In this document: positions 17,611 through 27,772 of the stretch, piece after piece
Numbering within the stretch: the first letter of the stretch is position 1
Layout: the number at the start of each line of letters is the position of its first letter
Assembly: GCA_037143335.1 (NCBI GenBank)
Contig: JBAWZA010000017.1
Span: forward strand, 10,014 to 74,013
Source of the DNA: PALSA-1296 sp037143335
GTDB taxonomy: Bacteria > Bacteroidota > Ignavibacteria > Palsa-1295
Length of the DNA: 64,000 nt
Direction: 5' to 3'
The notes under the pieces: generated by a model
What the model saw: the letters and a program-made list of their open reading frames with translations, nothing else
What the model was told of the DNA's origin: nothing
Databases searched by the model: none
Program-made: the position numbers and the translations under genes

Positions 17611-18861
17611 CTATCGTAAAAATGAATATGTGAGCAGGAGTTGTGGGCGTTTCGTCTTATCTGCCACATCAAAACCGTACAAGCCCCAACGATTGATGTT
17701 GTAATCTTCGGCGTCTATCGTCGCACCATTAAATATCCGCGATGAAAATCCGCTTCGAAACTCGAACACTAACGAATCATCGCCGTTGCGAAGTGCATGT
17801 TCGATATATGCACGAACTTGATAAGCATAAAGATCAACATCGGCACTCGAGTGCGAGCCATACTCCACAAAAAAATGTCCGGTATCAGCGACTCCTGTAT
17901 TGGTTACATAGGCTAAGACTGGGCCTGCGGTATCTACGGGGTAATCACTATACTTATGCGCAGCCGGATCACTTCGTAGTTGCAAGAGTGCGCTGTTTAT
18001 TGTCACAAATGGATTCAACGCAAGTTGTGTACGGATTCCCCTAATGTCAATGACAAGGCGTGAGTGCTTTGCATAACTTCCGCGCAACGTAAATTCGCCG
18101 GGAAGAGTAGCGTTATCACTAATCACGTAATGACAATCAGTAACTGGATTACGAAGAATCGTACTCACTCCTGCTGTTCCTTGAATCGAAAGTTTGAGCG
18201 CGGGAGAAAATGTATTGTCACCATTCTCAATCGAAGCGAAGTTTCGAACGGTGTTCATTGAAGCATTTGGCACAATCACCAGCACAAGTGAGGCAGTGCG
18301 AAGAAGCGAATTGAGGATAGCGGTATCAAGCGGAACAGAGATCGTGGCTGTCGTATCTTTTTTGATCGTGGCTTTGTACGTACCCACGACCTTACCTAAG
18401 TTCGATTGCGATAGCGTTGTCGTCGAATCATTCACGGCATTCCCCGTCTCAGTCCAGACCGAAAAATCGACATTCTCATCGGAGGCATCACCATAATGAT
18501 AAGCATAACGCATTCTCAGGATGAGTGTATCGCCAACGACTTGCCCGATGCTATCTGGCAAGAACGGCATCTTCATCGCTGTCCAAGCTTCGATATCTCC
18601 AGCTACTTTTCCGAATAAGAGTACGGTGCTTTTCACGTTCTCAGAATACGTAAGTCCTGAGACCGTAAGCGTCCGCTTCGTAATCTGAGAAAAATGGAGA
18701 GTTGATGAATCCGAGAATACCTGAGTTCCGCTCGAAATCGTATCACGAAGGTAGCCACTACCTACACCGGAGATTTTCTCGGTGCACGATGAGGTCAATC
18801 CTGCGGCGGCAATAAAGAGGAGGAGCAAAACGCTCCTCCCGAGGTTCGTAAATTTTACCAT
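17611..18861 (-). CDS. Predicted lipoprotein, DUF4270-like
   Basis: Starting at the ATG (18861) rather than an upstream TTG gives a short signal peptide ending in the lipobox LTSSC, with Cys26 as the lipidated residue. The remaining ~390 residues are beta-rich, with many DTAILNS...SLVLVIVPN-like and DDSLVFEFRSGFSSR-like strands. The general pattern (SGYLRDTISSGTQVFSDSS..., then repeated DT strands) recalls DUF4270 lipoproteins, but I cannot confirm this. It is followed after 5 bases by the barrel protein. No activity is recognised. Confidence 0.7.
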   Translation of the reverse strand: MVKFTNLGRSVLLLLFIAAAGLTSSCTEKISGVGSGYLRDTISSGTQVFSDSSTLHFSQITKRTLTVSGLTYSENVKSTVLLFGKVAGDIEAWTAMKMPFLPDSIGQVVGDTLILRMRYAYHYGDASDENVDFSVWTETGNAVNDSTTTLSQSNLGKVVGTYKATIKKDTTATISVPLDTAILNSLLRTASLVLVIVPNASMNTVRNFASIENGDNTFSPALKLSIQGTAGVSTILRNPVTDCHYVISDNATLPGEFTLRGSYAKHSRLVIDIRGIRTQLALNPFVTINSALLQLRSDPAAHKYSDYPVDTAGPVLAYVTNTGVADTGHFFVEYGSHSSADVDLYAYQVRAYIEHALRNGDDSLVFEFRSGFSSRIFNGATIDAEDYNINRWGLYGFDVADKTKRPQLLLTYSFLR

Positions 18862-18927
18862 GAGGACTCTTAACAGCAAACAGGCGAAGGGAGTTTGGTT
18901 TTTGACGTACCAATTTTTTCCCTCGTT

Positions 18928-20721
18928 CTACTTGATTTTCGTAAAACTCCGCGATTCTGTTGCCCCGCCAGCGCTGAGTCGTACATAATACATCCCTTCC
19001 GCCAAAGTCTGGATCGGGATTTGTATTTCACTCAAGCCAACTGGGATGGTGCTATGAAGCATCTCTCTGCCCAAGACATCATAGACAGAGTAGCTCAGAG
19101 CTTCATTCGGCTCCGCAACGCTTAAGCTCATGATAAGATCATTTCCGTTCGCAGGATTCGGACGCAATGAAATGATCCGTAGTGGGAGGATGCCGTTCAT
19201 AAATTTTGAAAGTGTGCTATCTCCGCAGAACTCCTTAATGTCTATTATGAGCGAATCCATTTTTGATAAGGCCGAAATAGTGCATTCATGAAACGTCACA
19301 TCTTGATTGAAATTTATGTCCTCCAAGGTAATCTGTGCAGTTTTCTCAGGAGCTACCAGCGTTTGTAGAAATAATTTAATCATTGGTGAATTTGTTGGGG
19401 GTACAGTAGAAGTTAATCGTTCAAGCACAACAGTATAAGACGAATTATCTTGGGAGCTTTGTAAAAGTCTCCAACCATCAAAGAGAGAATCACTCACAAA
19501 TCTTATTGGGCCAGAGAATCTGACCGTGATACTTACCGAATCAACACTCTCATTGTATGAATTTTCCGGGTAGTATAATGTAACTGGAAAGGGTGTTGTA
19601 CTGCCAGTCAGATGTCTCGTTGCGTTACCCTTTTCAATTTGTATACGTGGGGCTGACCCACTACCCGAAGTGTTCAAAAATAAATTACCGAGCAGGTCAC
19701 CTGCAAAAATTGAATCCCCATGGACATAAAAACGAGTATCCCCATTGCTCGAAGGCCCACAAATTGATTCCCATGTTGCCCCAGAATCAGTTGATATCAT
19801 TATGCTACTGGGAAAGGAGGCTTGGATTACCAATCTATTGAACGATCCACAGATACAACCGCTTACCTGGAATGTGTTTCTGGGATCAAATTGATACAAC
19901 AAGTGCCAGCTCTGTCCAAAATCATCTGTCCTGAAAAGTTTATTCTCAGAAGTATTCTCACAAATCGCAAAGGCAGTTGATGTCCCAAAAATTGCGAGGG
20001 GCTGATATGCTTCCGCAGCGAATGAGGAAGTTTGCCAAGATAGTCCACCGTCTGATGTTAGAAGAAAATTTATTGCTCCGCTCGGTACTCGGCTCAACAG
20101 CGCATGGTTATCATCAAAAAAAGCAAACCCGTTGGTGTTATCACTCGAGAAAGGAATAGTATTCCAGCTGATGCCTTCGTCCAAAGATCGGATTGCTGGA
20201 CTCTTCCAAAAGCTAAGCACTAATAGGTGCGAATTTCGATTAAAGTAAACTGAGTTGCAAAGACCAGAAGTCCCTTTCAAAAGTGTCCATGTCTCACCGC
20301 CATCAGTTGTTCTATAACATCCTCCACCATCGGGCAAATCACCCGCAACATGAAAAATAGTACACCATCCATTCGATTGATCCTTAAAATTAATATCTCG
20401 GACTGCACCAAGCCAAGAAGGGTCTGCTATATTTTTCCAACTCCTCCCACCATTAATCGTTTTCCACAGTTGCGCTGCATTATCCCTATTACCATTTTTG
20501 TCAGCGACACGTGAACCAACGAAGCCAATTTCAGGGTGTCCAACTTCCGTCTGAAAATAGACAAGTCCGATTGAAATATCAGGGAAACTTGCCAGTTTTT
20601 TCCACTGCGCTTGCAGGCTTGTGCTCAGAGCAAATACCAGAACAAAAACAGAATAGCCCGAAAGTCGAATAACCTTTGATCTTCCCTCTCGACATCCTGA
20701 ATATTTTGTGAATACCTTCAT
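18928..20721 (-). CDS. Secreted YCF48/BNR-repeat protein with cohesin-like domain and T9SS sorting domain
   Basis: The 597-residue protein has a signal peptide ending SLQAQ (about residue 38). Residues ~40-360 are BNR/YCF48 repeats with Asp-box strands (TINGGRSWKN, TTDGGETWTLL, TSDGGLSWQ, STDSGATWES) that make a sialidase-type propeller. A cohesin-like beta-sandwich follows, then CGDSTLSKFMNG and a T9SS domain (RPNPANGNDL, YDVLGREM, end SFTKIK). The N-terminal propeller and CGD linker are shared with the 58478-62152 protein, so they are paralogues. No catalytic sialidase residues are seen. Confidence 0.87.
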   Translation of the reverse strand: MKVFTKYSGCREGRSKVIRLSGYSVFVLVFALSTSLQAQWKKLASFPDISIGLVYFQTEVGHPEIGFVGSRVADKNGNRDNAAQLWKTINGGRSWKNIADPSWLGAVRDINFKDQSNGWCTIFHVAGDLPDGGGCYRTTDGGETWTLLKGTSGLCNSVYFNRNSHLLVLSFWKSPAIRSLDEGISWNTIPFSSDNTNGFAFFDDNHALLSRVPSGAINFLLTSDGGLSWQTSSFAAEAYQPLAIFGTSTAFAICENTSENKLFRTDDFGQSWHLLYQFDPRNTFQVSGCICGSFNRLVIQASFPSSIMISTDSGATWESICGPSSNGDTRFYVHGDSIFAGDLLGNLFLNTSGSGSAPRIQIEKGNATRHLTGSTTPFPVTLYYPENSYNESVDSVSITVRFSGPIRFVSDSLFDGWRLLQSSQDNSSYTVVLERLTSTVPPTNSPMIKLFLQTLVAPEKTAQITLEDINFNQDVTFHECTISALSKMDSLIIDIKEFCGDSTLSKFMNGILPLRIISLRPNPANGNDLIMSLSVAEPNEALSYSVYDVLGREMLHSTIPVGLSEIQIPIQTLAEGMYYVRLSAGGATESRSFTKIK

Positions 20722-20891
20722 TCGGGGAATACAGAACTTTTAGAAATTTAGAGCAACTGCGGATTCGATGTTCGTTAATGCCTACCATCAAACAATCTCT
20801 GAAGGCGTAGTATAGTTTCCGATGAATTGTGTACTTCACCGACCGAACGTAGGGTGATGGTAATTTCTCTTTTTATTGAATTGCGGCTGGC

Positions 20892-20920
20892 AAAAAAAAA
20901 GCTCCGACGGTTGTCGGAGC
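20892..20920 (-). terminator. Rho-independent terminator of the PPIase gene
   Basis: On the minus strand GCTCCGAC / GTCGGAGC form an 8-bp GC-rich stem with a 4-base loop, followed by nine T. It lies 28 bases after the PPIase stop. Confidence 0.92.
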
Positions 20921-20948
20921 TTTCGTGAGTTAAAAATTCAGCAGAGTA

Positions 20949-23072
20949 TTATCTTGAGTGACTTCGGTAGTCAACGATCGTTGCTTTTGATTTTAGGTTT
21001 TCAAGCCATTGCCCGAAGAAGCGTTGTTGCTTTTCTTGAGAAAGGGTCTCGAATTGTTTTGTTTTCTGCGCTTCAAACATTTGTTTATCAGCTTGCTTCA
21101 AATCTAATAATTTAATAATATAATATCCAGCATCACCCATAATAGGTTGGCTTATTTCACCTGGCTTCATATTAAATGCAGCAATATTTACTGAATACTC
21201 AGTTCCGAGTCCGCCAACAGATTCAGCAGGACCTGCCGAGACAGTAAATGGCTTTAAGTTGGTGTCAACTGCGCCGATCTTGGCAAGATCATCGCCGGGG
21301 TTTAACATCCCACGAATTTCCTTAGCGCGTGGCGCCATTGCTTCAATCGCCTTGCGTTTAGCGATCACATTCTTAATTTGATCTTTAATCAGGCTATCGA
21401 GAGGCTTGATTCCCTCAGCTTGAGATTCGGTAACTTGAGCAACGACAACCAATTTGGCAGCCGGTATGCGAACAGGAGCAGTAATGTCGCCAGCAGAAAG
21501 TTCGAAGAGGTAATTCGTCCATGGGCGATAACCGAAAAGTGGTTGTCCTTTGCGAGTAATAGGCGGGACATCGGATTGAACTCGGAGATTTGACGTCTGT
21601 GCCGCTTGATCGAATCCCTCCTTCTTCGCTTTTTCATGGAAGAGATTTGCTTGTTGCAAGACCATCTTCTGAGTCGTCGAGCTTGAGCGTGGGGTAATGG
21701 AAATCGTAGCGAGTTTCAAATTCTTCCTCGTTCTTCCGAGTACTTGAAAGATATGATACCCAGCAACAGTCTCGATAGGTCCCTCGAGTTGCCCGATTGG
21801 TGCTTTCATCGCAGCAGCTTCGAACTCGGGAAGGTAGAGCTTTGGTGCAAGCCAACGCATATCACCACCATTACGAGCAGATTGATCTTGAGAATATTTT
21901 TTTGCAATGTCGGCGAAGTCAGCACCAGCGTGGATGTCAGCCATGAGCTTTGTTGCCAATGCCTTGGCACTATCCTTATTTTGAGGATTGCCGAAGCCGA
22001 TCAGGATGCTCTTTGCATGATAGTTTTCATCACCGCTATCACGAACATCCATGATACGCATGGCTTTGATAACGCCTTGCCCAGCAACGGTATAAACACT
22101 ACCGATAGCGCCATTGATAATTTCATCAGAATTGGAGTACTGATTGAGTGCTGAAGGCGGATTCATTACTGCTGGTTGAACGGGTTGTTCGGTATAATCA
22201 CGAGCTAACTCTGCAACAGTACTATCAGAAGCGTTAAGTGGCATTGCAGCCCATTTCTTTTTGAGACCTTCAATTCTCTCGGCTAAGAGAGCAGAGTCTT
22301 TCGCAGTTGGTAACTCACGGAAGATAACAAATTTCACCTTGCGACCTTCATCGCGCTTATACTGATAAGTATGGTCCTCGTAGTACTTCTTAATTTCTTC
22401 TTCAGTCACAGTCGAAGCGAATTCCTTGGCAGACTTCGTCGGCTTAATCCTAATTACTTCGAATGTCGCCTTCGCATTTGTATTCTCATAGCGCTCCCAC
22501 ATTTCAGAGCGGGTTGTACGCATGGAAATCTGAAGCAAGCTCGATAGCTTCTGCTTCTTTAGCTCTTCGCGCATCTGTGCTGATAGCTTGGCAACGAGTG
22601 TATCGTTATGCGGATCGTTAAGCGCCTGAAAATACGCAGCTTGATTAAATTGGTGCGTAGCGGAATCCATGAAATTTCTTCTTAAGAAATCGGGTGGATT
22701 ATAGAGCAAGAATTCGCGAACTTCTTGGTTAGTGACAACGACGCCGTACTCGTCCATTTTTTCCTGGAGGAGTTTTGTCATAACGGCTTGATCCCAAGCC
22801 TTTTCGCGGATTTCGTTCTCTTCAGCTTCAGTAAGATTTGTTTTTCCCTCCTCTTGAAGCTTCTGCTGACGTAGCTCTTGGAACATATCGTCATAATCCT
22901 TATTGAGGAGAGAGATACCATTGACCTTTCCGATTTCATCTGCCTTTCGAGCGGACCCTTTGAAGCAATCGCCTTGCGCGCCCCATTCAAAAATAATCAT
23001 CAAGAGGAATGCACAAGCAAGCCCGACGAATATAACCGTCATCTTCTCGCGCATTTTGTTCATTATTGCCAT
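20949..23072 (-). CDS. PpiD/SurA-like peptidyl-prolyl isomerase (periplasmic foldase)
   Basis: The 707-residue protein has an N-terminal membrane anchor (VIFVGLACAFLLMIIFEW, about 13-31), a SurA/PpiD-type N-terminal chaperone helix region (LQQKLQEEGK..., DQAVMTKLLQEKM), and a parvulin domain around residues 345-450 with AKSILIGFG, DIAKKYSQDQSARNGGDM and VAGYHIFQVLGR. A second, degenerate parvulin-like segment (AGYYIIKLLDL) ends the protein. It should fold outer-membrane or T9SS clients in the periplasm, which suits this secretome-rich window. Near-consensus -7 box (TAAAAGTA reversed) at 23095-23102. Confidence 0.9.
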   Translation of the reverse strand: MAIMNKMREKMTVIFVGLACAFLLMIIFEWGAQGDCFKGSARKADEIGKVNGISLLNKDYDDMFQELRQQKLQEEGKTNLTEAEENEIREKAWDQAVMTKLLQEKMDEYGVVVTNQEVREFLLYNPPDFLRRNFMDSATHQFNQAAYFQALNDPHNDTLVAKLSAQMREELKKQKLSSLLQISMRTTRSEMWERYENTNAKATFEVIRIKPTKSAKEFASTVTEEEIKKYYEDHTYQYKRDEGRKVKFVIFRELPTAKDSALLAERIEGLKKKWAAMPLNASDSTVAELARDYTEQPVQPAVMNPPSALNQYSNSDEIINGAIGSVYTVAGQGVIKAMRIMDVRDSGDENYHAKSILIGFGNPQNKDSAKALATKLMADIHAGADFADIAKKYSQDQSARNGGDMRWLAPKLYLPEFEAAAMKAPIGQLEGPIETVAGYHIFQVLGRTRKNLKLATISITPRSSSTTQKMVLQQANLFHEKAKKEGFDQAAQTSNLRVQSDVPPITRKGQPLFGYRPWTNYLFELSAGDITAPVRIPAAKLVVVAQVTESQAEGIKPLDSLIKDQIKNVIAKRKAIEAMAPRAKEIRGMLNPGDDLAKIGAVDTNLKPFTVSAGPAESVGGLGTEYSVNIAAFNMKPGEISQPIMGDAGYYIIKLLDLKQADKQMFEAQKTKQFETLSQEKQQRFFGQWLENLKSKATIVDYRSHSR

Positions 23073-23350
23073 GTTACTGCTGTTCTTTTCTCAGGTAAAA
23101 GTACGTTTTTGGTTACGTGTGATAAAAAGTTAAGTGAAATCGCTTAAAATCGAAGAGAAGTTCCTTTTTTTTGAAGAAGAGCCTTACTAGAGAGGCGATG
23201 TTCAGCCATTCTTGGCGATGTCATACTGCACGAGAACAACAAAATTACGACTTCATAATTCCGTATGGCATCTGATATGCGACCCCGAGACCTCAGCCGC
23301 CTGTTTTTAGTGTTCGGGAGCAATCCGTTTCCTGATAGTGTTTGGAGGCA

Positions 23351-23695
23351 ATGCCCTCAAAGCAAATCTATTTTTACTTTTTTCTCGGAGTAGTATCCGT
23401 TTTCTCGGTAGCAGAGTTTTTCGTCTATTATCAATTACGGCGGATCCTTCGGCGCGATTTCCCCGATTGGGCATTTAGAGCTGTGCCGATTATTAAGTGG
23501 TTCTTTATTCTGATGAATATACCAATCGTTTTTCTATTTTTTCGAAAAGAGATCAAGGGGGATTACCCGCTTCTGACCACGATCATGCTCTACCCCTTTA
23601 CGATATGGCAATTCCTCATTATTTTTTGGGCACTCATTTTAATTCCCTTCACCTTACTCCGATTGATTCGGAATCGTGGTGGCGTAACTTCATAA
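23351..23695 (+). CDS. Small multi-pass membrane protein next to metallophosphoesterase
   Basis: A ~115-residue protein with three strongly hydrophobic segments (FYFFLGVVSVFSVAEFFVYY; WFFILMNIPIVFLFF; FTIWQFLIIFWALILIPFTLL) and a basic end. It resembles the N-terminal transmembrane region fused to YkuE-like metallophosphoesterases in related bacteria; here it is a separate gene 22 bases before the phosphoesterase. The reading frame also opens at a TTG (23342), but the ATG at 23351 with GGAGG just before it is preferred although the gap is only 2 bases. Function unknown. Confidence 0.65.
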   Translation: MPSKQIYFYFFLGVVSVFSVAEFFVYYQLRRILRRDFPDWAFRAVPIIKWFFILMNIPIVFLFFRKEIKGDYPLLTTIMLYPFTIWQFLIIFWALILIPFTLLRLIRNRGGVTS

Positions 23696-23717
23696 GTCGA
23701 GAATCGTACCAATTCGC

Positions 23718-24629
23718 ATGTCTAAAGTCCAGGATAATTTGGAGCCGAGTTCACCGAAATTACTTACTCGTCGGAAATTTTTATACGGCGGGATTCTTGC
23801 CGTGAGTTCGGTCGCGGTAGCAGGTTGCGTATCGGGTATAGTCACCCGTAAGAATATTGATGTCAGCTACTCAAGCATCACCATCCCCAACTTGCCACCT
23901 TCGTTCAAGGGGCTGAAAATAACTTTAGCGAGTGATATTCATTCCAGCCCATACATGTCACTGGATGACATGAAGGAGATTGCCAAGATCATGAATAGTC
24001 TTCACTCTGATGTTATCCTACTCCCAGGGGATTTTGTCACGGGACATAAGAACGAACTTCCACCTGTCCTCGAAGCTCTTAGCGAACTGAAAGCCCCGAT
24101 GGGAATTTTCGCAACAACGGGTAATCACGAGTATTATGTTGATGCCGATCTTGTTTCCAATGGAATCACCGATATTGGAATTCGGATGATGCGAAATGAA
24201 AATTTTACGCTCGATAGAAATGGCGAGAAGCTCTATTTACTCGGCGTTGACGATATTAATGACAATGATATCATCCCCTATACTGAAGGTAAACCCGCTC
24301 CACATATCGAGGCACTATTTTCAGGAGTACCCGATAAGGCAGCCACAATTGTAATGTGCCACAAGCCATACCGGTTCGATGAGTATGCAAAAGCTAACAC
24401 AGGCTTGATGCTCTCTGGCCATACACATGGTGGTCAGATTGTATTCGGTAAATTTGGCGAAACAGTGATGAGCCTCAGTACGATTGCTTCCAAGTATGTC
24501 GCTGGTCACTACGAAATCCTATCGGGTACGAAACGAACTCAGATGTATGTCTCTCGGGGATTGGGGACTGTTGCATTGCCGATGCGATTTAATTGTCCTC
24601 CTGAAATTACGCAAATAACACTCGCTTAG
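23718..24629 (+). CDS. YkuE-like metallophosphoesterase, exported lipoprotein-like
   Basis: The 303-residue protein has a twin-arginine-like leader (RRKFLYGG, 18-25) and a possible lipobox VAGC (Cys37). The calcineurin-like core has all metal motifs in order: SDIHSS, LPGDFVTGH, TTGNHEYY, MCHKPYRF and SGHTHGGQI. The family includes YkuE and UDP-diacylglucosamine-type phosphoesterases, so a lipid or sugar phosphate in the envelope is a likely substrate, but that is inference. It follows the small membrane gene and probably works with it. Tat export could use TatC at 13705. Confidence 0.88.
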   Translation: MSKVQDNLEPSSPKLLTRRKFLYGGILAVSSVAVAGCVSGIVTRKNIDVSYSSITIPNLPPSFKGLKITLASDIHSSPYMSLDDMKEIAKIMNSLHSDVILLPGDFVTGHKNELPPVLEALSELKAPMGIFATTGNHEYYVDADLVSNGITDIGIRMMRNENFTLDRNGEKLYLLGVDDINDNDIIPYTEGKPAPHIEALFSGVPDKAATIVMCHKPYRFDEYAKANTGLMLSGHTHGGQIVFGKFGETVMSLSTIASKYVAGHYEILSGTKRTQMYVSRGLGTVALPMRFNCPPEITQITLA

Positions 24630-24674
24630 TTCTTGAATCTAAGGCAAACCTGAACTCCCCTATAGGTATCTCCG

Positions 24675-24682
24675 TATTTTTG
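24675..24682 (+). promoter_or_regulatory. Bacteroidota-type -7 box (TATTTTTG) before rnhA
   Basis: An exact TAnnTTTG on the plus strand, about 50 bases before the rnhA start; it would drive rnhA, the acylase and trmD. No TTG is seen at N20 upstream. Confidence 0.45.
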
Positions 24683-24732
24683 CCACAAGAAGAACTCGAC
24701 TCTTTCCCCGAATCAAAAAATATTTATTCTAC

Positions 24733-25209
24733 TTGTCAATTCAATCACGCCAAAAAGTTACTATCTACACCGACGGTGCTTGCTCAGGAAATCCCGGTCC
24801 CGGCGGTTACGGCGCTGTGCTTTTGGACGAGCTTGGAAACAGGCGCGAACTCTCGGCAGGTTATAGAAAAACAACGAATAATCGGATGGAGCTACGAGGT
24901 GTGATCTCGGCTCTTCAGGCATTGAAGTTACCGTGCGAGGTGACCCTGTACTCCGACTCGAAATATATCATCAGTGCAATACAGGAGAAGTGGTTGGATA
25001 ATTGGATCAAGCGTGGATGGAAAAAAGCCGACAAAAAACCAGTCTTGAATGTTGACTTGTGGAGGTTACTCTTAGAGCAACTCGATACGCATAATGTGAA
25101 GTTCGTGTGGACAAAAGGACATGCAGGTGATGTTGAGAATGAACGATGTGACGAACTCGCCGTCGCCGCTACGAAAGGGAAAAATCTTTTAGAGGACTCA
25201 ACCACATAA
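24733..25209 (+). CDS. rnhA: Ribonuclease HI
   Basis: The 158-residue enzyme degrades RNA in RNA:DNA hybrids. All key residues are present: Asp14 in YTDGACSGNPGPGG, Glu53 in RMELRG, Asp75 in YSDSKY, His130 in TKGHAGDVENERC and Asp140 in CDELA. The only plausible start is a TTG (24733); no ATG or GTG is available ahead of the first beta-strand, so translation initiation may be weak. It is followed after 13 bases by the acylase gene. Confidence 0.95.
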   Translation: MSIQSRQKVTIYTDGACSGNPGPGGYGAVLLDELGNRRELSAGYRKTTNNRMELRGVISALQALKLPCEVTLYSDSKYIISAIQEKWLDNWIKRGWKKADKKPVLNVDLWRLLLEQLDTHNVKFVWTKGHAGDVENERCDELAVAATKGKNLLEDSTT

Positions 25210-25222
25210 TTCCAGAATTCAA

Positions 25223-27772
25223 TTGCTCATTCGATTCACCATCGGCTTATTTTTTATGGCGCTCATCGTCATCAGTGGTCTGTTGCTTTTTGGTGAAAAT
25301 GTAAAACTCCGCGCCTTGCCCGACTATGAAGGCGAGATTCATCTTACTGGTGTAAAGAATCCGATCCAGATATTCCGCGATAGTTTTGCGATTTCTCATA
25401 TTCAAGCTACTACCGATGAAGATGCTTACTATGCACTTGGATATGTCCATGCTCAGGAGCGGATGTTCCAAATGGATTTTACACGGCGCGTTGGCAGAGG
25501 GCTCCTTTCTCAGGTGCTTGGAGAAAAAGGATTAATCATTGATAAGTGGGCACGCACCATTGGCTTCTCGCGTATTGCATATTATATGTGGCAACAAGCA
25601 TCTGCAGATACAAGAAAGTATCTTAGTGCATATACGAATGGAGTAAACTCATTTATTAACACTCATCATCGAAAGTTCGGAGTGGAGTTCGACGCACTTT
25701 CTTACGAACCTGAATTATGGAAGCCTACGGATTGTATGCTCATTGGAAGACTATTATCTTGGGAAATGAACTTTGCATACTGGACTGATGCGGCAATGAG
25801 TGATATAGCGCTCGCAGTTGATTCGGCTCACTTAGCTTCGCTCTATCCAGGTTACCCCTCGGACGCTCCGACTGTGCTCGAAGGATATAATTATTCCAAA
25901 CCTGTTCAAACCCCAGCTCCAGTGGACTCTACGAGCGCTGGTGAATCTCAAAAGCTAACGAGCTTTTACGAAGGCGGGAGGGCAATTCACCTTGCATTGG
26001 AGAGCGTCGGAAGCTTGCAGGGTATTGGAGGCGGCTCAAATGCAATTGCGATTTCTGGCAAACGCACATCGTCAGGAGGAGCAATGCTTGAGAATGATAT
26101 GCACTTAGCAATCAGCACACCAGCACGGTGGTACTTGACTCATCTCCAATCCAAGGAAGGATTAAACGTTGCGGGATTTACGGTACCAGGATTACCTCTC
26201 ATACTAAGTGGAAGAAATCTCAACATTAGTTGGGGACTTACAAATGGAATGATTGATGAGTGCGACTATTTCATCCTCGACGCTGATTCTGGAAACGCAA
26301 CTTACAAAACTCCGAATGGGACGAATCCGATTCTTTCAATCGAAGAGCACATTCCAGTTCGGATGCAAGACGGTAGTGGAAGTTACCGCGATGAAAAATT
26401 ACTGGTCAAAGTTACGGATAACGGTCCGATAGTCGGGAATCTGAATACATTTGAACTTGGTCGTACTTTTGTCTCAGATAAAAAAACAAAACACCTTGTT
26501 CCCAATGATGAAACTGTGACAGGTCTTCACCCGCTGATAGCATTACAATGGAATGGGAATTTCGCATTGAATGATGAACTGGGTTGCTTTTTTAAGTTGC
26601 ACCATGCTAAGACGATTGTCGAATCGAAATCGGCGATGATTGGATTTGCGACTCCGTGTCTGAATTTAGTGGTCGCTGAATCAAAAACTGGCGATATAAG
26701 CTATCAAGTTATTGGTCGAATTCCGTTGCGCAATGGGTCAGAGGAGCGAGCGATGCAACCACGACATGCGAACAATCGCTTCGAAATCTGGCAGGGGTTC
26801 GTGACAACACTTCCCTACGCCGCTAATCCATCAGCGGGATATTTCGTGAGTGCTAACAATCCTTCCACTGCATACCGAAGTGTCCCGCAATCTGAAAATT
26901 GGGAACCCCCGGGGCGAGCTGAGCGACTTGTGCAATTAGTCGAAGCCAGCAAGAAAATGGATGTCACGAAGATGAGGCAGATCATGACGGATGTGGCAAG
27001 CCCATTTGAGAAAAACGAATTAGCCTCTCAAATATTACGTGTCTATAAAAACTATTCGATTGATAGCTCATTAAAAAAAGATCCTACGATGATCACGGCA
27101 CTTGATTACCTGGAAAATTGGGATGGTACACAATCGGCGAATGACATCAGTACAACAATCGTAAATACATTTTTCTTGAGACTCATTACAAATTGTTTAG
27201 CTGATGAAATCGGAACGGAGCGATTGGCGGAATTTTGTTACCTGAATAATTTCCCTCCCAGAACAATTGCCCACCTCTTGACAGATTCTTCGAATATCTG
27301 GTGGGATGATACTCGTACTCCGCAGCGCGAGACACGCGATGACATCATTCGTGCGTCATTCATCCAAGCTATCACCTACTTGAAAAATCATTTAGGTTCT
27401 GATATACGAACATGGAATTGGGGAAAATTTCATTGGCTAACTTACAAACACCCCTTCGCTGATGAATCTCCTGAGTTTGCAGCCTTAGGGAACGTTGATA
27501 TCGGATATGCTCCGGGCGGATTGACAAGTGTTGTTCAATCAAGTTATGGATTTTGGAATCCGTTTCGTATGAGAGTGGGTCCTTCGATGCGCTCAGTGAG
27601 TGATATGAGTACAACAGATTTTTATGTCGCTCTGCCGACAGGGAATTCGGGAAATATGTTCAGTCCTAATTTTCGCGACATGAAAACACTCTTTGATAAA
27701 GGAGAACTTATCAAGATGTCGCTTACGAAGAATGAAAGCGCTTGGAAGAAACTTACGCTATTACCAGAATGA
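25223..27772 (+). CDS. Penicillin acylase family hydrolase (Ntn-type)
   Basis: The 849-residue protein has an N-terminal signal/anchor (LFFMALIVISGLLLFGE) and the family layout: A-chain with AYYALGYVHAQERMFQMD, spacer, then the autocatalytic junction GGGSNAIAI where Ser272 becomes the N-terminal nucleophile of the B-chain after self-cleavage. Substrates of this family range from penicillins to acyl-homoserine lactones and peptides; this one is unknown. The start used is a TTG at 25223. Its stop overlaps the trmD ATG (ATGA), indicating coupling. Confidence 0.9.
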   Translation: MLIRFTIGLFFMALIVISGLLLFGENVKLRALPDYEGEIHLTGVKNPIQIFRDSFAISHIQATTDEDAYYALGYVHAQERMFQMDFTRRVGRGLLSQVLGEKGLIIDKWARTIGFSRIAYYMWQQASADTRKYLSAYTNGVNSFINTHHRKFGVEFDALSYEPELWKPTDCMLIGRLLSWEMNFAYWTDAAMSDIALAVDSAHLASLYPGYPSDAPTVLEGYNYSKPVQTPAPVDSTSAGESQKLTSFYEGGRAIHLALESVGSLQGIGGGSNAIAISGKRTSSGGAMLENDMHLAISTPARWYLTHLQSKEGLNVAGFTVPGLPLILSGRNLNISWGLTNGMIDECDYFILDADSGNATYKTPNGTNPILSIEEHIPVRMQDGSGSYRDEKLLVKVTDNGPIVGNLNTFELGRTFVSDKKTKHLVPNDETVTGLHPLIALQWNGNFALNDELGCFFKLHHAKTIVESKSAMIGFATPCLNLVVAESKTGDISYQVIGRIPLRNGSEERAMQPRHANNRFEIWQGFVTTLPYAANPSAGYFVSANNPSTAYRSVPQSENWEPPGRAERLVQLVEASKKMDVTKMRQIMTDVASPFEKNELASQILRVYKNYSIDSSLKKDPTMITALDYLENWDGTQSANDISTTIVNTFFLRLITNCLADEIGTERLAEFCYLNNFPPRTIAHLLTDSSNIWWDDTRTPQRETRDDIIRASFIQAITYLKNHLGSDIRTWNWGKFHWLTYKHPFADESPEFAALGNVDIGYAPGGLTSVVQSSYGFWNPFRMRVGPSMRSVSDMSTTDFYVALPTGNSGNMFSPNFRDMKTLFDKGELIKMSLTKNESAWKKLTLLPE

